Part shown: positions 1 through 7,758 of the stretch, piece by piece
Position numbering within the stretch: position 1 is the first letter of the stretch
How the letters are laid out: every line of letters starts with the position of its first letter
DNA from: Bradyrhizobiaceae bacterium
Lineage (GTDB): Bacteria; Pseudomonadota; Alphaproteobacteria; Rhizobiales; Xanthobacteraceae
Assembly: GCA_020853885.1 (NCBI GenBank)
Contig: JADYXZ010000008.1
Span: forward strand, 1 to 64,000
Reading direction: 5' to 3'
Length of the DNA: 64,000 nucleotides
Notes under the pieces: model-generated
What the model was told of the DNA's origin: nothing
The model's input: the letters and a program-made list of their open reading frames with translations, nothing else
The model's database searches: none
Translations under genes and position numbers: made by a program

Positions 1-659
1 AATTCCTGCGGCGACTTCATCGTCGCATCCGCGTTGATCAGCGTGTTGAACGGCACGTTGCGGCTATTTGGGATACGCCCCGAACGGCGGCCCGGCCACG
101 GCTCAGCGGCGGTGCCCTCGAAGCGCTCGCGCGCCCGCGCATCCACCACCTGCTCGGCGCGCGAGGCGAGGTTGGCCTCGAGCTGGGCGAGACGGCGCAC
201 GCGATCCTCGCTGAGCCGCGCCTGATAGGCGCGCAGATGCAGCGCCACGGCCTCGGCGCTGACGGCGTAGCCGTCGGCGATCCACTTCTTCAGTCCGCCG
301 TCCAGCACCCTGACCCGCGCATGGCCGAAGGCAGCGAACATCCACCAGGCGCGCGGCGCGCCCATGGCGTCGCCGCGGTCGTAGATCACCACGAGGTCGT
401 CATGGGCGATGCCGAGCGCGCCGACGTCATGCGCGAACTGCTCGGCCGACGGCAGCATGTGCGGCAGCATGCTCGCCTGATCGGCCACCGCGTCGATATC
501 GAAGAACGCCGCGCCGGGGATGTGGCGCTGCGCGTACTCCTCGCGCGCGGTCGGCGGTCGCATCGCCGGCATGCGGTAGGCGGCGTCGAGCACGCGCAGG
601 TCGGGATCAGCAAGATGCGCATTGAGCCATTCGGTCGAGACGAGCGGATCGGCGGTCAT
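1..659 (-). CDS. sseA: 3-mercaptopyruvate sulfurtransferase SseA, partial (C-terminus off window)
   Basis: Two-domain rhodanese family enzyme, expected to move sulfane sulfur from 3-mercaptopyruvate to a thiol acceptor. The visible 219 codons hold the N-terminal, normally non-catalytic rhodanese domain (WLNAHLADPDLRVLDA near residue 11, HIPGAAFFDID near 48, VVIYDRGD near 93) and the start of the second domain (RVRRLAQLEA, QVVDARARERFEGT). The catalytic Cys loop of the second domain lies beyond base 1, so activity cannot be judged. The ATG at 657-659 is the natural start because the SSTEWL-type opening follows directly. A single-domain rhodanese lies immediately upstream on the same strand, 9 bases away, so the two are probably co-transcribed. 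I read this frame myself because it is open at the window edge. Confidence 0.88.
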   Translation of the reverse strand, partial: MTADPLVSTEWLNAHLADPDLRVLDAAYRMPAMRPPTAREEYAQRHIPGAAFFDIDAVADQASMLPHMLPSAEQFAHDVGALGIAHDDLVVIYDRGDAMGAPRAWWMFAAFGHARVRVLDGGLKKWIADGYAVSAEAVALHLRAYQARLSEDRVRRLAQLEANLASRAEQVVDARARERFEGTAAEPWPGRRSGRIPNSRNVPFNTLINADATMKSPQE

Positions 660-668
660 GATAAATTC

Positions 669-1082
669 TCAGCCCTTCTTCTTCGGCTCGACCTTCTCCA
701 CCGCGCCACCGGCCTCGCGCCAGGCGGTGAAGCCGCCGCCGAGATGCGCCACCGGCCTCAAGCCCATGTCCTGCGCGGCCTTGGCGGCGAGCGCCGAGCG
801 CCAGCCCGACGCGCACTGGAAGACGAACGTCTTGTCCTGCTGGAACACCGGCTTGGCGTAGGGACTCTCGGGATCGATCCAGAACTCCAGCATGCCGCGC
901 GGGCAATGAAATGCGCCGGGAACGCGCCCTTCGCGGTGCAATTCGCGAATGTCGCGGATATCGATGAGGACCACGTCCTCGCGGCCGTGCCGTTTGACGG
1001 CTTCGGCGGCCGGCAACGTCTCCACCTCGCGGTTGGCCTCGTCCAAGAGCTTCCGGTATCCGATCGTGATTTTCTGCGGCAT
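669..1082 (-). CDS. single-domain rhodanese-like sulfurtransferase
   Basis: 137-residue protein with one complete rhodanese domain. VVLIDIRDIRELHREGRVPGA (split here as VVLIDIRD, then RVPGAFHCPRG) gives the CH2A motif, and the active-site loop is FQCASGWRSA near residue 90, with the catalytic Cys present and an Arg-Ser pair typical of thiosulfate or persulfide-type rhodaneses. HLGGGFTAWREAGG is the conserved C-terminal helix. No signal peptide is seen, so it should be cytosolic. It sits directly upstream of sseA on the same strand, which suggests a small sulfur-transfer operon. The exact donor is unknown. The Lys-rich tail (PKKKG) is unremarkable. Confidence 0.9.
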   Translation of the reverse strand: MPQKITIGYRKLLDEANREVETLPAAEAVKRHGREDVVLIDIRDIRELHREGRVPGAFHCPRGMLEFWIDPESPYAKPVFQQDKTFVFQCASGWRSALAAKAAQDMGLRPVAHLGGGFTAWREAGGAVEKVEPKKKG

Positions 1083-1226
1083 GCTTAATTTCCTTGAGAT
1101 TCAAGGAATGATGCCGCGCCCCTGGCGCCCCCTGCAACAAATTTGTCGCCAGCCTGCCCTATTTCCGGCCTTTCTCTCCATACGATTCTGCCCCGGCGGG
1201 GGGAGTAGCGTAGGAGTTCGGGCGTC

Positions 1227-1526
1227 ATGTTCCGCTGGCGTAAGAGGCTGAACATTCAGATCGACGAAGCCGTCGAAAACGACGCTGAAATCGTCGAGAA
1301 TGATGCAGCAATCGTCGCAGACGATGCAGATGATCCGGCCGAGCCGGACTATGGGCACCTCCCCTTCATCGACAACGAGACCCTCGATCAGTTCCTGGCC
1401 GACCCCTGGAGCGTGGAGCTCCTTCCGGTCGATCCCTACGACTACCGGCGCGAGATCCAGCGCATGATCGTGAGCGCCTTCCTGCACGAGGCGTCGCATC
1501 GGGCGAAGCAGATCGAGACCGTCTGA
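1227..1526 (+). CDS. small acidic hypothetical protein
   Basis: 99-residue reading frame of unknown function. After a basic start (MFRWRKRLNIQ) it is strongly acidic through residue 50, then continues with DNETLDQFLADPWSVELLPV and a helical tail REIQRMIVSAFLHEAS. There is no signal peptide or membrane segment. A GGAG-like stretch lies a few bases upstream of the ATG. Codon choice (C/G at third positions) fits a real gene better than the long antisense frame across it. It could be part of a two-gene unit with the DUF599 protein, which begins within 40 bases of its stop. I do not recognise the family. Confidence 0.6.
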   Translation: MFRWRKRLNIQIDEAVENDAEIVENDAAIVADDADDPAEPDYGHLPFIDNETLDQFLADPWSVELLPVDPYDYRREIQRMIVSAFLHEASHRAKQIETV

Positions 1527-1562
1527 CCGCCTGCATTGCCCCCTTCCGGGCGCGATGGCAGC

Positions 1563-2282
1563 ATGGCCGCAACAGGATTCGCGGCGGCCAAGATGCAGGG
1601 ATTCGGTCTCCTCGACATCATCGCGTTCGCCTGGTTCGTCGTCGCCTGGGCCGGCTACGGCGCGCTGATGGAATGGAGCGCGCTGGGCCGGCACAGCCTC
1701 AACCACCGCATGGACGTCTATCGGGCCGAATGGACGCGCCGCATGCTCGCGCGCGAGATGCGCATGGTTGACGGCCAGATCATGGGATCGCTGCAAAACG
1801 GCACCGCGTTCTTCGCATCCACCTCGCTGGTCGTCATCGGCGGCGTGTTCGCACTGCTGCGCGCCGCCGAGGACGTGCTGCAGATTTTCGCGACGCTGCC
1901 GTTCGGCATCGAGACGACGCGCGCCGTATGGGAAACGAAGGTGCTCGGCCTGCTCGTCATCTATATCTATGCGTTCTTCAAGTTTTCCTGGTCGTACCGG
2001 CTGTTCAACTACGGCGCGATCCTGATGGGCGCGACGCCCGAAGCGATGGACAAGGACGAGGATTTCGCGCGTGCCGCGGCGGACCGCGTCGCCCGCATGA
2101 CGACGCTTGCCGGCCGGCATTTCAACCGCGGCCAGCGCGCATTCTTCTTCGCGCTCGCCTATCTCGGCTGGTTCGTGAACGCATGGCTGTTCATGGCGGC
2201 CACCGCGGCGGTTTTCGTCGTGATCGCCGTGCGCCAGTTCGGTCCCGCCGCCCGCCACGTGCTGGGCGAGCCCGCTTCCTAA
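1563..2282 (+). CDS. DUF599 family membrane protein
   Basis: About 239 residues with hydrophobic segments near residues 10-30 (LLDIIAFAWFVVAWAGYGAL), 80-105, 130-150 (VLGLLVIYIYAFFKFSWSY) and a C-terminal pair (FFFALAYLGWFVNAWLFMA). The pattern matches DUF599, an inner-membrane family of unknown function. The conserved stretches SLNHRMDVYR near residue 40 and FFKFSWSYRLFNYGAI in the third helix support the assignment. I take the ATG at 1563; a TTG at 1536 and an ATG at 1593 are also in frame, so the start is uncertain by up to ten codons. The two small genes that follow are on the opposite strand. Confidence 0.85.
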   Translation: MAATGFAAAKMQGFGLLDIIAFAWFVVAWAGYGALMEWSALGRHSLNHRMDVYRAEWTRRMLAREMRMVDGQIMGSLQNGTAFFASTSLVVIGGVFALLRAAEDVLQIFATLPFGIETTRAVWETKVLGLLVIYIYAFFKFSWSYRLFNYGAILMGATPEAMDKDEDFARAAADRVARMTTLAGRHFNRGQRAFFFALAYLGWFVNAWLFMAATAAVFVVIAVRQFGPAARHVLGEPAS

Positions 2283-2303
2283 ACCTGCCGCTGAACACCA
2301 AGT

Positions 2304-2453
2304 TTATGTGGCGAACGGCCAGGTGCTCAGCGCAATTGTTTGCGCCGCAGGAAGACCCGAGACCAGGGCCCAGGTCCCGACGCTGGCCGCGAAGGCTACG
2401 GCCACCCAAACGAACGTCGATTCGAGAGACATTTCATTCGCTTGTGCACGCAT
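2304..2453 (-). CDS. 49-residue single-pass membrane protein
   Basis: Small frame found by reading the minus strand directly. The protein opens MRAQANEMSLESTFVWVAVA and continues with a hydrophobic stretch to about residue 32, then PAAQTIALSTWPFAT. A good Shine-Dalgarno sequence (GAGGGAGGCG) sits 4-5 bases before the ATG. One transmembrane helix with a short polar N-terminus is predicted. It lies 80 bases downstream of another tiny membrane protein on the same strand, with a terminator-like hairpin between them. Function unknown; alternatively the frame is fortuitous, but the ribosome-binding site argues against that. Confidence 0.6.
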   Translation of the reverse strand: MRAQANEMSLESTFVWVAVAFAASVGTWALVSGLPAAQTIALSTWPFAT

Positions 2454-2472
2454 ATTCGCCTCCCTCAGAGGC

Positions 2473-2503
2473 AAAAGCGGGCGACGAGGGATTCGCCGCC
2501 CGC
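2473..2503 (-). terminator. intrinsic terminator after the 33-residue membrane protein
   Basis: Read on the minus strand, a 7-bp GC stem (GCGGGCG ... CGCCCGC) is followed directly by TTTTGC. It lies about 30 bases after the stop of the small gene at 2533-2634 and before the start of the one at 2304-2453, so it may separate or attenuate the two. Confidence 0.6.
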
Positions 2504-2532
2504 TGAAAACTCGTCGTTTGAACAGTGTGGCT

Positions 2533-2634
2533 TCAGTTCATGCCCAGATAGATCGCAACCACAGCCACAATCGCGAGCGCACCCACGGTCCACAGAATCG
2601 TCGAAAGATTGCTTTCCTTGGTTTCGGTCTGCAT
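2533..2634 (-). CDS. 33-residue single-pass membrane protein
   Basis: The short reading frame MQTETKESNLSTILWTVGAL continues with a hydrophobic helix ending AIYLGMN. A near-perfect Shine-Dalgarno sequence (CAGGAGGAACGCC) lies just before the ATG, which decides this start over upstream in-frame ATGs that would add an unlikely arginine-rich extension. The single predicted membrane helix and tiny size resemble many stress-related bacterial microproteins, but I do not recognise this one. An intrinsic terminator follows the stop. Confidence 0.65.
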   Translation of the reverse strand: MQTETKESNLSTILWTVGALAIVAVVAIYLGMN

Positions 2635-2913
2635 GGCGTTCCTCCTGCCGGGGCATCGCCGGAACAGAACCGGACAGAGCCCGGCTAAATCGGCGGGAAC
2701 GCAAATCCCGCCCAATTCAAAATATAGGCGCATCGGCCCCGGCACACAACTTTAGTCTTACGTCAAAAGGCGAAATAAATTTCGCTTACATATCAATAGA
2801 TTAGCTGAATCTTGTATTTTGGCGCATTCGAAAAGCCGGCAGAACCAGGGCAACTCCCGGCGTCACGATGTAAACACCCACAGATTGCATAATAAGAGAA
2901 AATATTACAGAAG

Positions 2914-3924
2914 TTGCATTCGACGTCCGCCATAGTGCTGCACGGGGGCTTCGTGCAATCGCTTGAACACGCGAGCACGGCTGATTTGCCGGGATCAGGC
3001 AGCCCCAGGCTCGCGCACATTGAGGCGCCCGTCGCACTGGCGGCGATTGCCCCCGACACCGACGGTGCCGAACGGCGGCTGAATTTCGTCTCCGCGATCG
3101 ACCGCAACTATGTGGTCCCCTGGAGCGCGATGATCGACTCCTATCGCGATCACAATCCCACGCTCGCTGCTCACGCCTTCATCATTCACTACGACCTCAC
3201 GCCGGACGACATCACCTACCTTGAACGCGTCTGCCGTTCGGTGAATGTCGAGCTCCATTTCATCCGCATTCCATTCTACCCGTTCGCGCTGTTCTCCACC
3301 CGCCGGCGCAAGAACCTGCGCACGCGCAAGACCATGTCGCCAATCGCTTACGCCAAGGCGTTCATCGATCGCTTCCTCCCCGCTGACCTGAAGCGCGCGG
3401 TATTGATCGATGCCGACATCATTATCGCCGATGATATGTCCGAGCTCCTCAGCCTCCAGCCGGAGCATCCGCTCGCCGCGGTCACCAACATTCCACGCAA
3501 GCATCACCATCAATTCAACAGCGGCTTTATTCTCGCCGATCTCGATCGTTGGCGCGAGATGCGCATTTCCGACATCGCGGAGCGCTTCTTGTTTGCATAT
3601 TCGGACAGCCTGCACAGCCACGACCAGCAGACGCTCAATCTGATATTCGGCGCCCGCTGGTCGAAGCTGCCGCTGAAGTGGAACTATGTCGAGGACTATC
3701 ACCGCCTGCGCGAACGCAGCACGGCTTACAGCCGCGAGGAAATCACGGACGCCCGGGAGCGGCCTGTCGTCATCCACTACGCAATCGGCACCGACAAGCC
3801 ATGGCTTCCGAAATCCGAACATCCGCGCGCATCGCTCTATCGCGCATACGCGCAGAAGCTATCGAGCTTGCGTGAATCTCTTTCCCTCAACGACCCGGCT
3901 GACGCAAAGGCGACCAACTCATGA
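2914..3924 (+). CDS. glycosyltransferase family 8 protein
   Basis: About 336 residues. The GT8 nucleotide-sugar fold is visible from RRLNFVSAIDRNYVVPWSAM (about residue 53) through the DXD metal and donor site VLIDADIIIADDM near 165, the acceptor-loop region HQFNSGFILADLDRW near 200, DQQTLNLIF near 235, and the late VVIHYAIGTDKPW motif with the conserved His. It should transfer a hexose or uronic acid to a surface glycan or lipid in the cytoplasm. The start is weak: it needs a TTG at 2914, with a GTG at 2935 as alternative. The gene overlaps the next methyltransferase by four bases (ATGA), so the two are translationally coupled. The upstream region and this gene are AT-richer than the surroundings, suggesting transfer. 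Confidence 0.82.
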   Translation: MHSTSAIVLHGGFVQSLEHASTADLPGSGSPRLAHIEAPVALAAIAPDTDGAERRLNFVSAIDRNYVVPWSAMIDSYRDHNPTLAAHAFIIHYDLTPDDITYLERVCRSVNVELHFIRIPFYPFALFSTRRRKNLRTRKTMSPIAYAKAFIDRFLPADLKRAVLIDADIIIADDMSELLSLQPEHPLAAVTNIPRKHHHQFNSGFILADLDRWREMRISDIAERFLFAYSDSLHSHDQQTLNLIFGARWSKLPLKWNYVEDYHRLRERSTAYSREEITDARERPVVIHYAIGTDKPWLPKSEHPRASLYRAYAQKLSSLRESLSLNDPADAKATNS

Positions 3925-4727
3925 CAATCTTGGAGATCGCGTTTGCTGTCGTGACCATCATTCTGATCGTCGGCAGCGCATATTTCCTGGAGCGGCGCAT
4001 GAAGCGCTTTCGTCTCAGGCTGGAAGAGGAAATCGCAACGAACCAGACCAGCATCGATCGAACGCTCTGGCCGCAGATCGAGGCGCTGATCTCCCTTTAC
4101 CGCGCAATCGACGGCCGGGATACGTTTCCGCCGACTCGCCGATGGGCGGCATCGCCGGACATTCTTCTCCACCTTGTCAGGCACATCCAGCACAATCCTG
4201 TGCGCACGATTGTAGAGTGCGGCTGCGGCACGTCGACCGTCGTCATGGCTCATGCGCTGAAGAACTTCGGCCGCGAGAGTCATATTCTCACAATCGAAAA
4301 CGATCCCGCCTTTGCCGAGCAGCTGCAGAAAGAGCTGCGCAGCCGCGGCCTGGAAGACTACGTAACGATTGTCGTCGCCCCTTTGATCGAAAAGCGTTAT
4401 CCGGATTTCGGTCACACGTTCCATTGGTACGACCTCGGCGCAGCGGCAATTCCGGACAACATCGACCTGCTGTTCGTGGACGGCCCCTACGGAAAGGTGA
4501 ACTCCCACGCCCGCTTCCCCGCCGGCCCCGAACTGCTGCCGAAAATGGCTCCCAACGGCCACATCATCGTTGACGACGCCAAGCGGAAGGATGAGTCGGA
4601 GCTCGGACGCCTGTGGCGGACCTACTACCCCGATCTGGGCGTCCGCACCCTCGATGTCGAGAAGGGCGCACTGGAGATGTTTTTTCTGGATGAGAAGGTC
4701 AAACCTTTCCTTCGTAGCGCTGCATGA
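3921..4727 (+). CDS. membrane-anchored class I SAM-dependent methyltransferase
   Basis: 268 residues. An N-terminal hydrophobic helix (ILEIAFAVVTIILIVGSAYF) is followed by a basic, helical stretch and then a Rossmann methyltransferase core: motif I VECGCGTSTVVMAHAL near residue 98, acidic loop ILTIENDP near 122, and VDGPYGKVNSHARFPAGPEL with IIVDDAKRKDE near 200. This resembles Methyltransf_24 proteins found in glycan clusters. The anchor would hold the catalytic domain at the cytoplasmic face. Its ATG overlaps the GT8 stop, and a TylF-type methyltransferase follows after 48 bases, so all three likely modify one surface glycan. Substrate is unknown. Confidence 0.8.
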   Translation: MTILEIAFAVVTIILIVGSAYFLERRMKRFRLRLEEEIATNQTSIDRTLWPQIEALISLYRAIDGRDTFPPTRRWAASPDILLHLVRHIQHNPVRTIVECGCGTSTVVMAHALKNFGRESHILTIENDPAFAEQLQKELRSRGLEDYVTIVVAPLIEKRYPDFGHTFHWYDLGAAAIPDNIDLLFVDGPYGKVNSHARFPAGPELLPKMAPNGHIIVDDAKRKDESELGRLWRTYYPDLGVRTLDVEKGALEMFFLDEKVKPFLRSAA

Positions 4728-4775
4728 CGCAAAAAAGGATGTCATGCTGATATCAATTCCATTTCGCTAATCTCA

Positions 4776-5561
4776 ATGCCTTTCCGAATCCCAAGTTCGT
4801 CGAAGATAACCGCTCGCGAGAAGCCACGCGATAAACCTGCATTAGAGACTAAGGCTCCCGAAAAGCGCCGGACCGCTTGGCCGATCGAGACCACTGATCG
4901 TGAACGCCATCTGATCGAAAAGTACGCCGAGTACACGATGACCGGCCGTTACCGCCCATGGACCTTGTTGCGCGCGGTCGAATACATCGATTGCAACGAA
5001 ATTCCCGGCGATATAGTCGAATGCGGCGTCTGGCGCGGCGGCTTGATGATGATGGTGAAAGAGGCCCGGTCAGCAAGCAACGTCGCGCGATCGCTCTATC
5101 TCTTTGACACGTTCACAGGAATGCCGGAGCCCATCCAGCTAGACGTGAACTACCGTGGAGAATCCGCTCAGGAAAAGTATGCCGAAAGACGCAAAAGCGA
5201 CCATACAAACTGGGCCTACGCATCGCTTGACGAGGTGCGATCCAACTTTCTGCGATTCAATCTCGATCTGCAGAACGTATTTTTTGTCGCCGGCAAGGTG
5301 GAGGATACCTTGCGGGACGAATCCAACCTGCCGAAGCAAATCGCGATCCTTCGACTTGATACCGACTTCTACGAGTCGACCAAGGCCGAGCTGGAAATTC
5401 TATATCCCCGGCTTGTGCCTGGCGGCATATTGATTGTTGACGATTACGGCCATTGGCTTGGGGCGAAGCGCGCCGTTGATGAATATTTCTCCGATCGGCG
5501 CCCATTGCTGCTCCCCGTCGACTACAGTTGCAGAATGGCGGTGAAGCCGGTCTCGGACTAG
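4776..5561 (+). CDS. TylF/MycF family O-methyltransferase
   Basis: 261 residues of the macrocin-O-methyltransferase (TylF) family, which methylates sugar hydroxyls using SAM and a metal. Motifs seen: GDIVECGVWRGGLMMMVKEA near residue 85 (SAM site), LYLFDTFTGMPEP near 110, ILRLDTDFYESTKAELE near 190 and GGILIVDDYGHWLGAKRAVD near 215; the two acidic motifs would bind the metal. The first 35 residues are polar and Pro/Lys-rich. No clear ribosome-binding site precedes the ATG, so a downstream start is possible. It completes the GT8/methyltransferase block, suggesting O-methylation of a surface oligosaccharide. Confidence 0.85.
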   Translation: MPFRIPSSSKITAREKPRDKPALETKAPEKRRTAWPIETTDRERHLIEKYAEYTMTGRYRPWTLLRAVEYIDCNEIPGDIVECGVWRGGLMMMVKEARSASNVARSLYLFDTFTGMPEPIQLDVNYRGESAQEKYAERRKSDHTNWAYASLDEVRSNFLRFNLDLQNVFFVAGKVEDTLRDESNLPKQIAILRLDTDFYESTKAELEILYPRLVPGGILIVDDYGHWLGAKRAVDEYFSDRRPLLLPVDYSCRMAVKPVSD

Positions 5562-5604
5562 CCGGCATCATCGATCCTTGGTCGGCTCAATATTCGTCCG
5601 CGCT

Positions 5605-6423
5605 TCAATCCCACATCGGCGCCCACGAGGGGCTGACCGTGCGCCCGTCTGGCCGCGCAAGGGCGCGGATTGCGGCCAATTCCTCGCCCGTCAGTTCGAA
5701 ATCGAAGATCTCGAAATTCTCCGTCAGCCGCTCGAGCCGGCTCGTGCGCGGGATCGCGATGATCCCTTGCTGCACGAGATAGCGCAGGCTGACCTGCGCC
5801 GCCGTCTTGCCGTGCGCGCGGCCGATGCGCGCGAGCACGTCGTCCCCGGTCGCCGCACCGCGCGCGATCGGGCAATAGGCGGTAACGGAAATGCCGCGCC
5901 GCTGGCACGCCTCGACCACCCTGGTCTGGTCGAGATAGGGATGCATCTCGATCTGGTTGTTGACGATCGGCTCGGTTGCGAGCGCAACTGCCTGCTCGAT
6001 CAGCGTCACGGTGAAATTCGAAACGCCCACGTGCCGCGCGAGTCCTTCCCGCTGCATCTTGCAGAGCGCCATGATCGATTCCGAAAGCGGCACCGAGGCA
6101 TTCGGCCAGTGCAGCAACAGAAGATCGACATAGCCGAGCTTCAGCCGCGCGAGGCTTTCGGCAATCGAGCGCTCCAGCGCGCCCGCCGACAAATTCGTCC
6201 ACCATACCTTGGTGGTAACGAACACCTGCTCGCGCGGCAGGCCGGAGCCGCGCACGCCCTCGCCCACTTCGCGCTCATTCTCATAAACCTGCGCCGTGTC
6301 CACGTGGCGGTAGCCGAGCCGCAACGCCTGCTCGACGATGCGCGCGCAGGCGCGGCCGCGCAGATCCCAGGTGCCGAGCCCGAGGATAGGAATGATTGCG
6401 CCGTTCGCTTGCACCGCGAGCAT
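5605..6423 (-). CDS. aldo/keto reductase (2,5-diketo-D-gluconate reductase-like)
   Basis: 272 residues with the complete AKR barrel signatures: LGTWDLRGRACARIVEQAL at the start, YRHVDTAQVYENEREVG (catalytic Asp and Tyr), VFVTTKVW (catalytic Lys), the LLLLHWPN loop with His, LARHVGVSNF, NQIEMHPYL and IAIPRTSRLERLTENF for NADPH binding. All four catalytic residues are present. It should reduce small aldehydes or ketones in the cytosol with NADPH. It ends 44 bases from the convergent tylF-type gene and starts 11 bases after the RraA-like gene upstream on the same strand, so the two are probably one operon. Confidence 0.9.
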   Translation of the reverse strand: MLAVQANGAIIPILGLGTWDLRGRACARIVEQALRLGYRHVDTAQVYENEREVGEGVRGSGLPREQVFVTTKVWWTNLSAGALERSIAESLARLKLGYVDLLLLHWPNASVPLSESIMALCKMQREGLARHVGVSNFTVTLIEQAVALATEPIVNNQIEMHPYLDQTRVVEACQRRGISVTAYCPIARGAATGDDVLARIGRAHGKTAAQVSLRYLVQQGIIAIPRTSRLERLTENFEIFDFELTGEELAAIRALARPDGRTVSPSWAPMWD

Positions 6424-6433
6424 CGGAAGCCCG

Positions 6434-7141
6434 CTATTTCTTGCCGGCGCGGAACGCCGCGTAGCGTGCCTTGTTTTCCTCGTTCGGCGGATAGAGCCCG
6501 GGCAGCTTCGCGCCTTTCATCACTTCGTCGGCGGCCCACGCCTCGAACAACTCCTGCTCCACCGCGTCCTTCACCACGGCTTCCACGAGCGCCTTCGGGA
6601 TGCACACCGCGCCGTCATCGTCCGCCACGATCAGGTCGCCCGGAAACACCGCGACGCCGCCGCAACCGATCGGCTCCTGCCAGTTCACGAAGGTCAGCCC
6701 ATAAACCGAAGGCGGCGCCGCCACCGCCGCACACCAGACGGGAAGATTGGTCGCCTTCACGCCGTTGCCATCACGCACTGCACCGTCGGTGACGAGGCCG
6801 GCCACCTTCTTCACCTGCATGCGCGCGCAAAGGATGTCGCCGAAGATGCCGGCTTCGGTGATGCCCATCGCGTCGGCGACGCAGATGCAGCCTTCCGGCA
6901 TGTCCTCCACCGCCGCCCGCGTCGAGCGCGGGCTTGCCCAGGAGTCCGTCGTCGCCAGATCCTCGCGCGCCGGCACGAAGCGCAGCGTGAACGCCTCGCC
7001 CATGATCTTGCCCTTGCCCGGTGAGAGCGGCTTCGGCCCACGCATGAACGTGCGGCGCAGGCCTTTCTTCAGGAGCACGGTGGTGAGGGTCGCGGTGGAA
7101 ACCTGCGCCAGCGCATCGCGCAATTCGGGAGTAAGGCTCAT
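6434..7141 (-). CDS. RraA-like / 4-hydroxy-4-methyl-2-oxoglutarate aldolase family protein
   Basis: 235 residues of the RraA/HMG-aldolase fold. The signature region FGDILCARMQVKKVAGLVTDG followed by AVRDG (residues about 100-125) and FPGDLIVADDDGAVCIP (about 170-185) are the substrate and metal sites of the aldolase branch; the Arg-Asp pair of the catalytic loop is present. This version has an N-terminal extension and a C-terminal tail relative to E. coli RraA, as in annotated ribonuclease-activity-regulator-like proteins of soil proteobacteria. It more likely acts on an oxo-acid than on RNase E. It sits in a three-gene minus-strand run with the aldo/keto reductase and an LprI-like protein. 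Confidence 0.8.
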   Translation of the reverse strand: MSLTPELRDALAQVSTATLTTVLLKKGLRRTFMRGPKPLSPGKGKIMGEAFTLRFVPAREDLATTDSWASPRSTRAAVEDMPEGCICVADAMGITEAGIFGDILCARMQVKKVAGLVTDGAVRDGNGVKATNLPVWCAAVAAPPSVYGLTFVNWQEPIGCGGVAVFPGDLIVADDDGAVCIPKALVEAVVKDAVEQELFEAWAADEVMKGAKLPGLYPPNEENKARYAAFRAGKK

Positions 7142-7177
7142 GGGATGCTCGGTTGAGGAAATCCGGAAGGCCGCAAT

Positions 7178-7672
7178 CTAGCGCGTCGCCTCCGGGTTGT
7201 CGCCTTCGCCGAGCAATTCCTCGAGGAACAGCGCCTGCCGCCCCGCCTCCACCAGTACGCAATAGGCGGTGATCGGTATGACGATGGAGCCTTCCCCGAG
7301 GACCCCGTGCATCGCGCATTTCTTGTCGGAGAACGCGATCCAGCTCCGCTGCATGTCGCGCAGCTCCGTGCGCTTCTCGGGCTCCAGGTCGGCCATGAGC
7401 TCGCGATAGGCGCGGTTGAGCCGTTCGTCCCAAACGAGGTGTTCCCGCTCGCTGCACTTGGCCGTGCCATAGGTGGTAGGGTCCTCGGCCTTGTCGAGAC
7501 AGGGATCGGCAACGATGCCTATACAGCTTTCCGGCGGGCGCGAGTTCGCCCGCGCGTTCTTCAGGCAAGCCTCCACCGCGGCGGCATCCTGAGGGTCGGG
7601 CTTGTCGGCCTGCGCAAACGCCGCGCATGCGCCGATGAAATAGAGGACCAGGAGCACGGCAATGCGGTTCAT
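7178..7672 (-). CDS. secreted LprI-like (DUF1311) protein
   Basis: 164 residues from the ATG at 7672. It has a signal peptide (MNRIAVLLVLYFIGACAAFA, with cleavage expected after AFA). The mature part carries six or more cysteines (EACLKNA, ESCIGI, DPCLDK, AKCSERE, KKCAMHG) and the DUF1311 core WDERLNRAYRELMADL then MQRSWIAFSDKKC. This family includes the lysozyme inhibitor LprI and is periplasmic. The longer in-frame start at 7756 would bury the signal peptide, so I reject it. The gene is divergent from the hydrolase at 7759. Inhibitor activity is not established for this branch. Confidence 0.82.
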   Translation of the reverse strand: MNRIAVLLVLYFIGACAAFAQADKPDPQDAAAVEACLKNARANSRPPESCIGIVADPCLDKAEDPTTYGTAKCSEREHLVWDERLNRAYRELMADLEPEKRTELRDMQRSWIAFSDKKCAMHGVLGEGSIVIPITAYCVLVEAGRQALFLEELLGEGDNPEATR

Positions 7673-7758
7673 CGCTCCATCCGATCGAAGGGGCACACGG
7701 GCGCCGGATCGCATATAGGGAACGCACTTTACCGCAACCGCGCAACCGGGGGGCACGC

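Noticed and set aside
1101-2258. Minus-strand open frame opposite the small acidic protein and DUF599 gene
   Set aside because: His/Glu/Arg-rich pseudo-protein with no recognisable fold; the plus strand fits known families.
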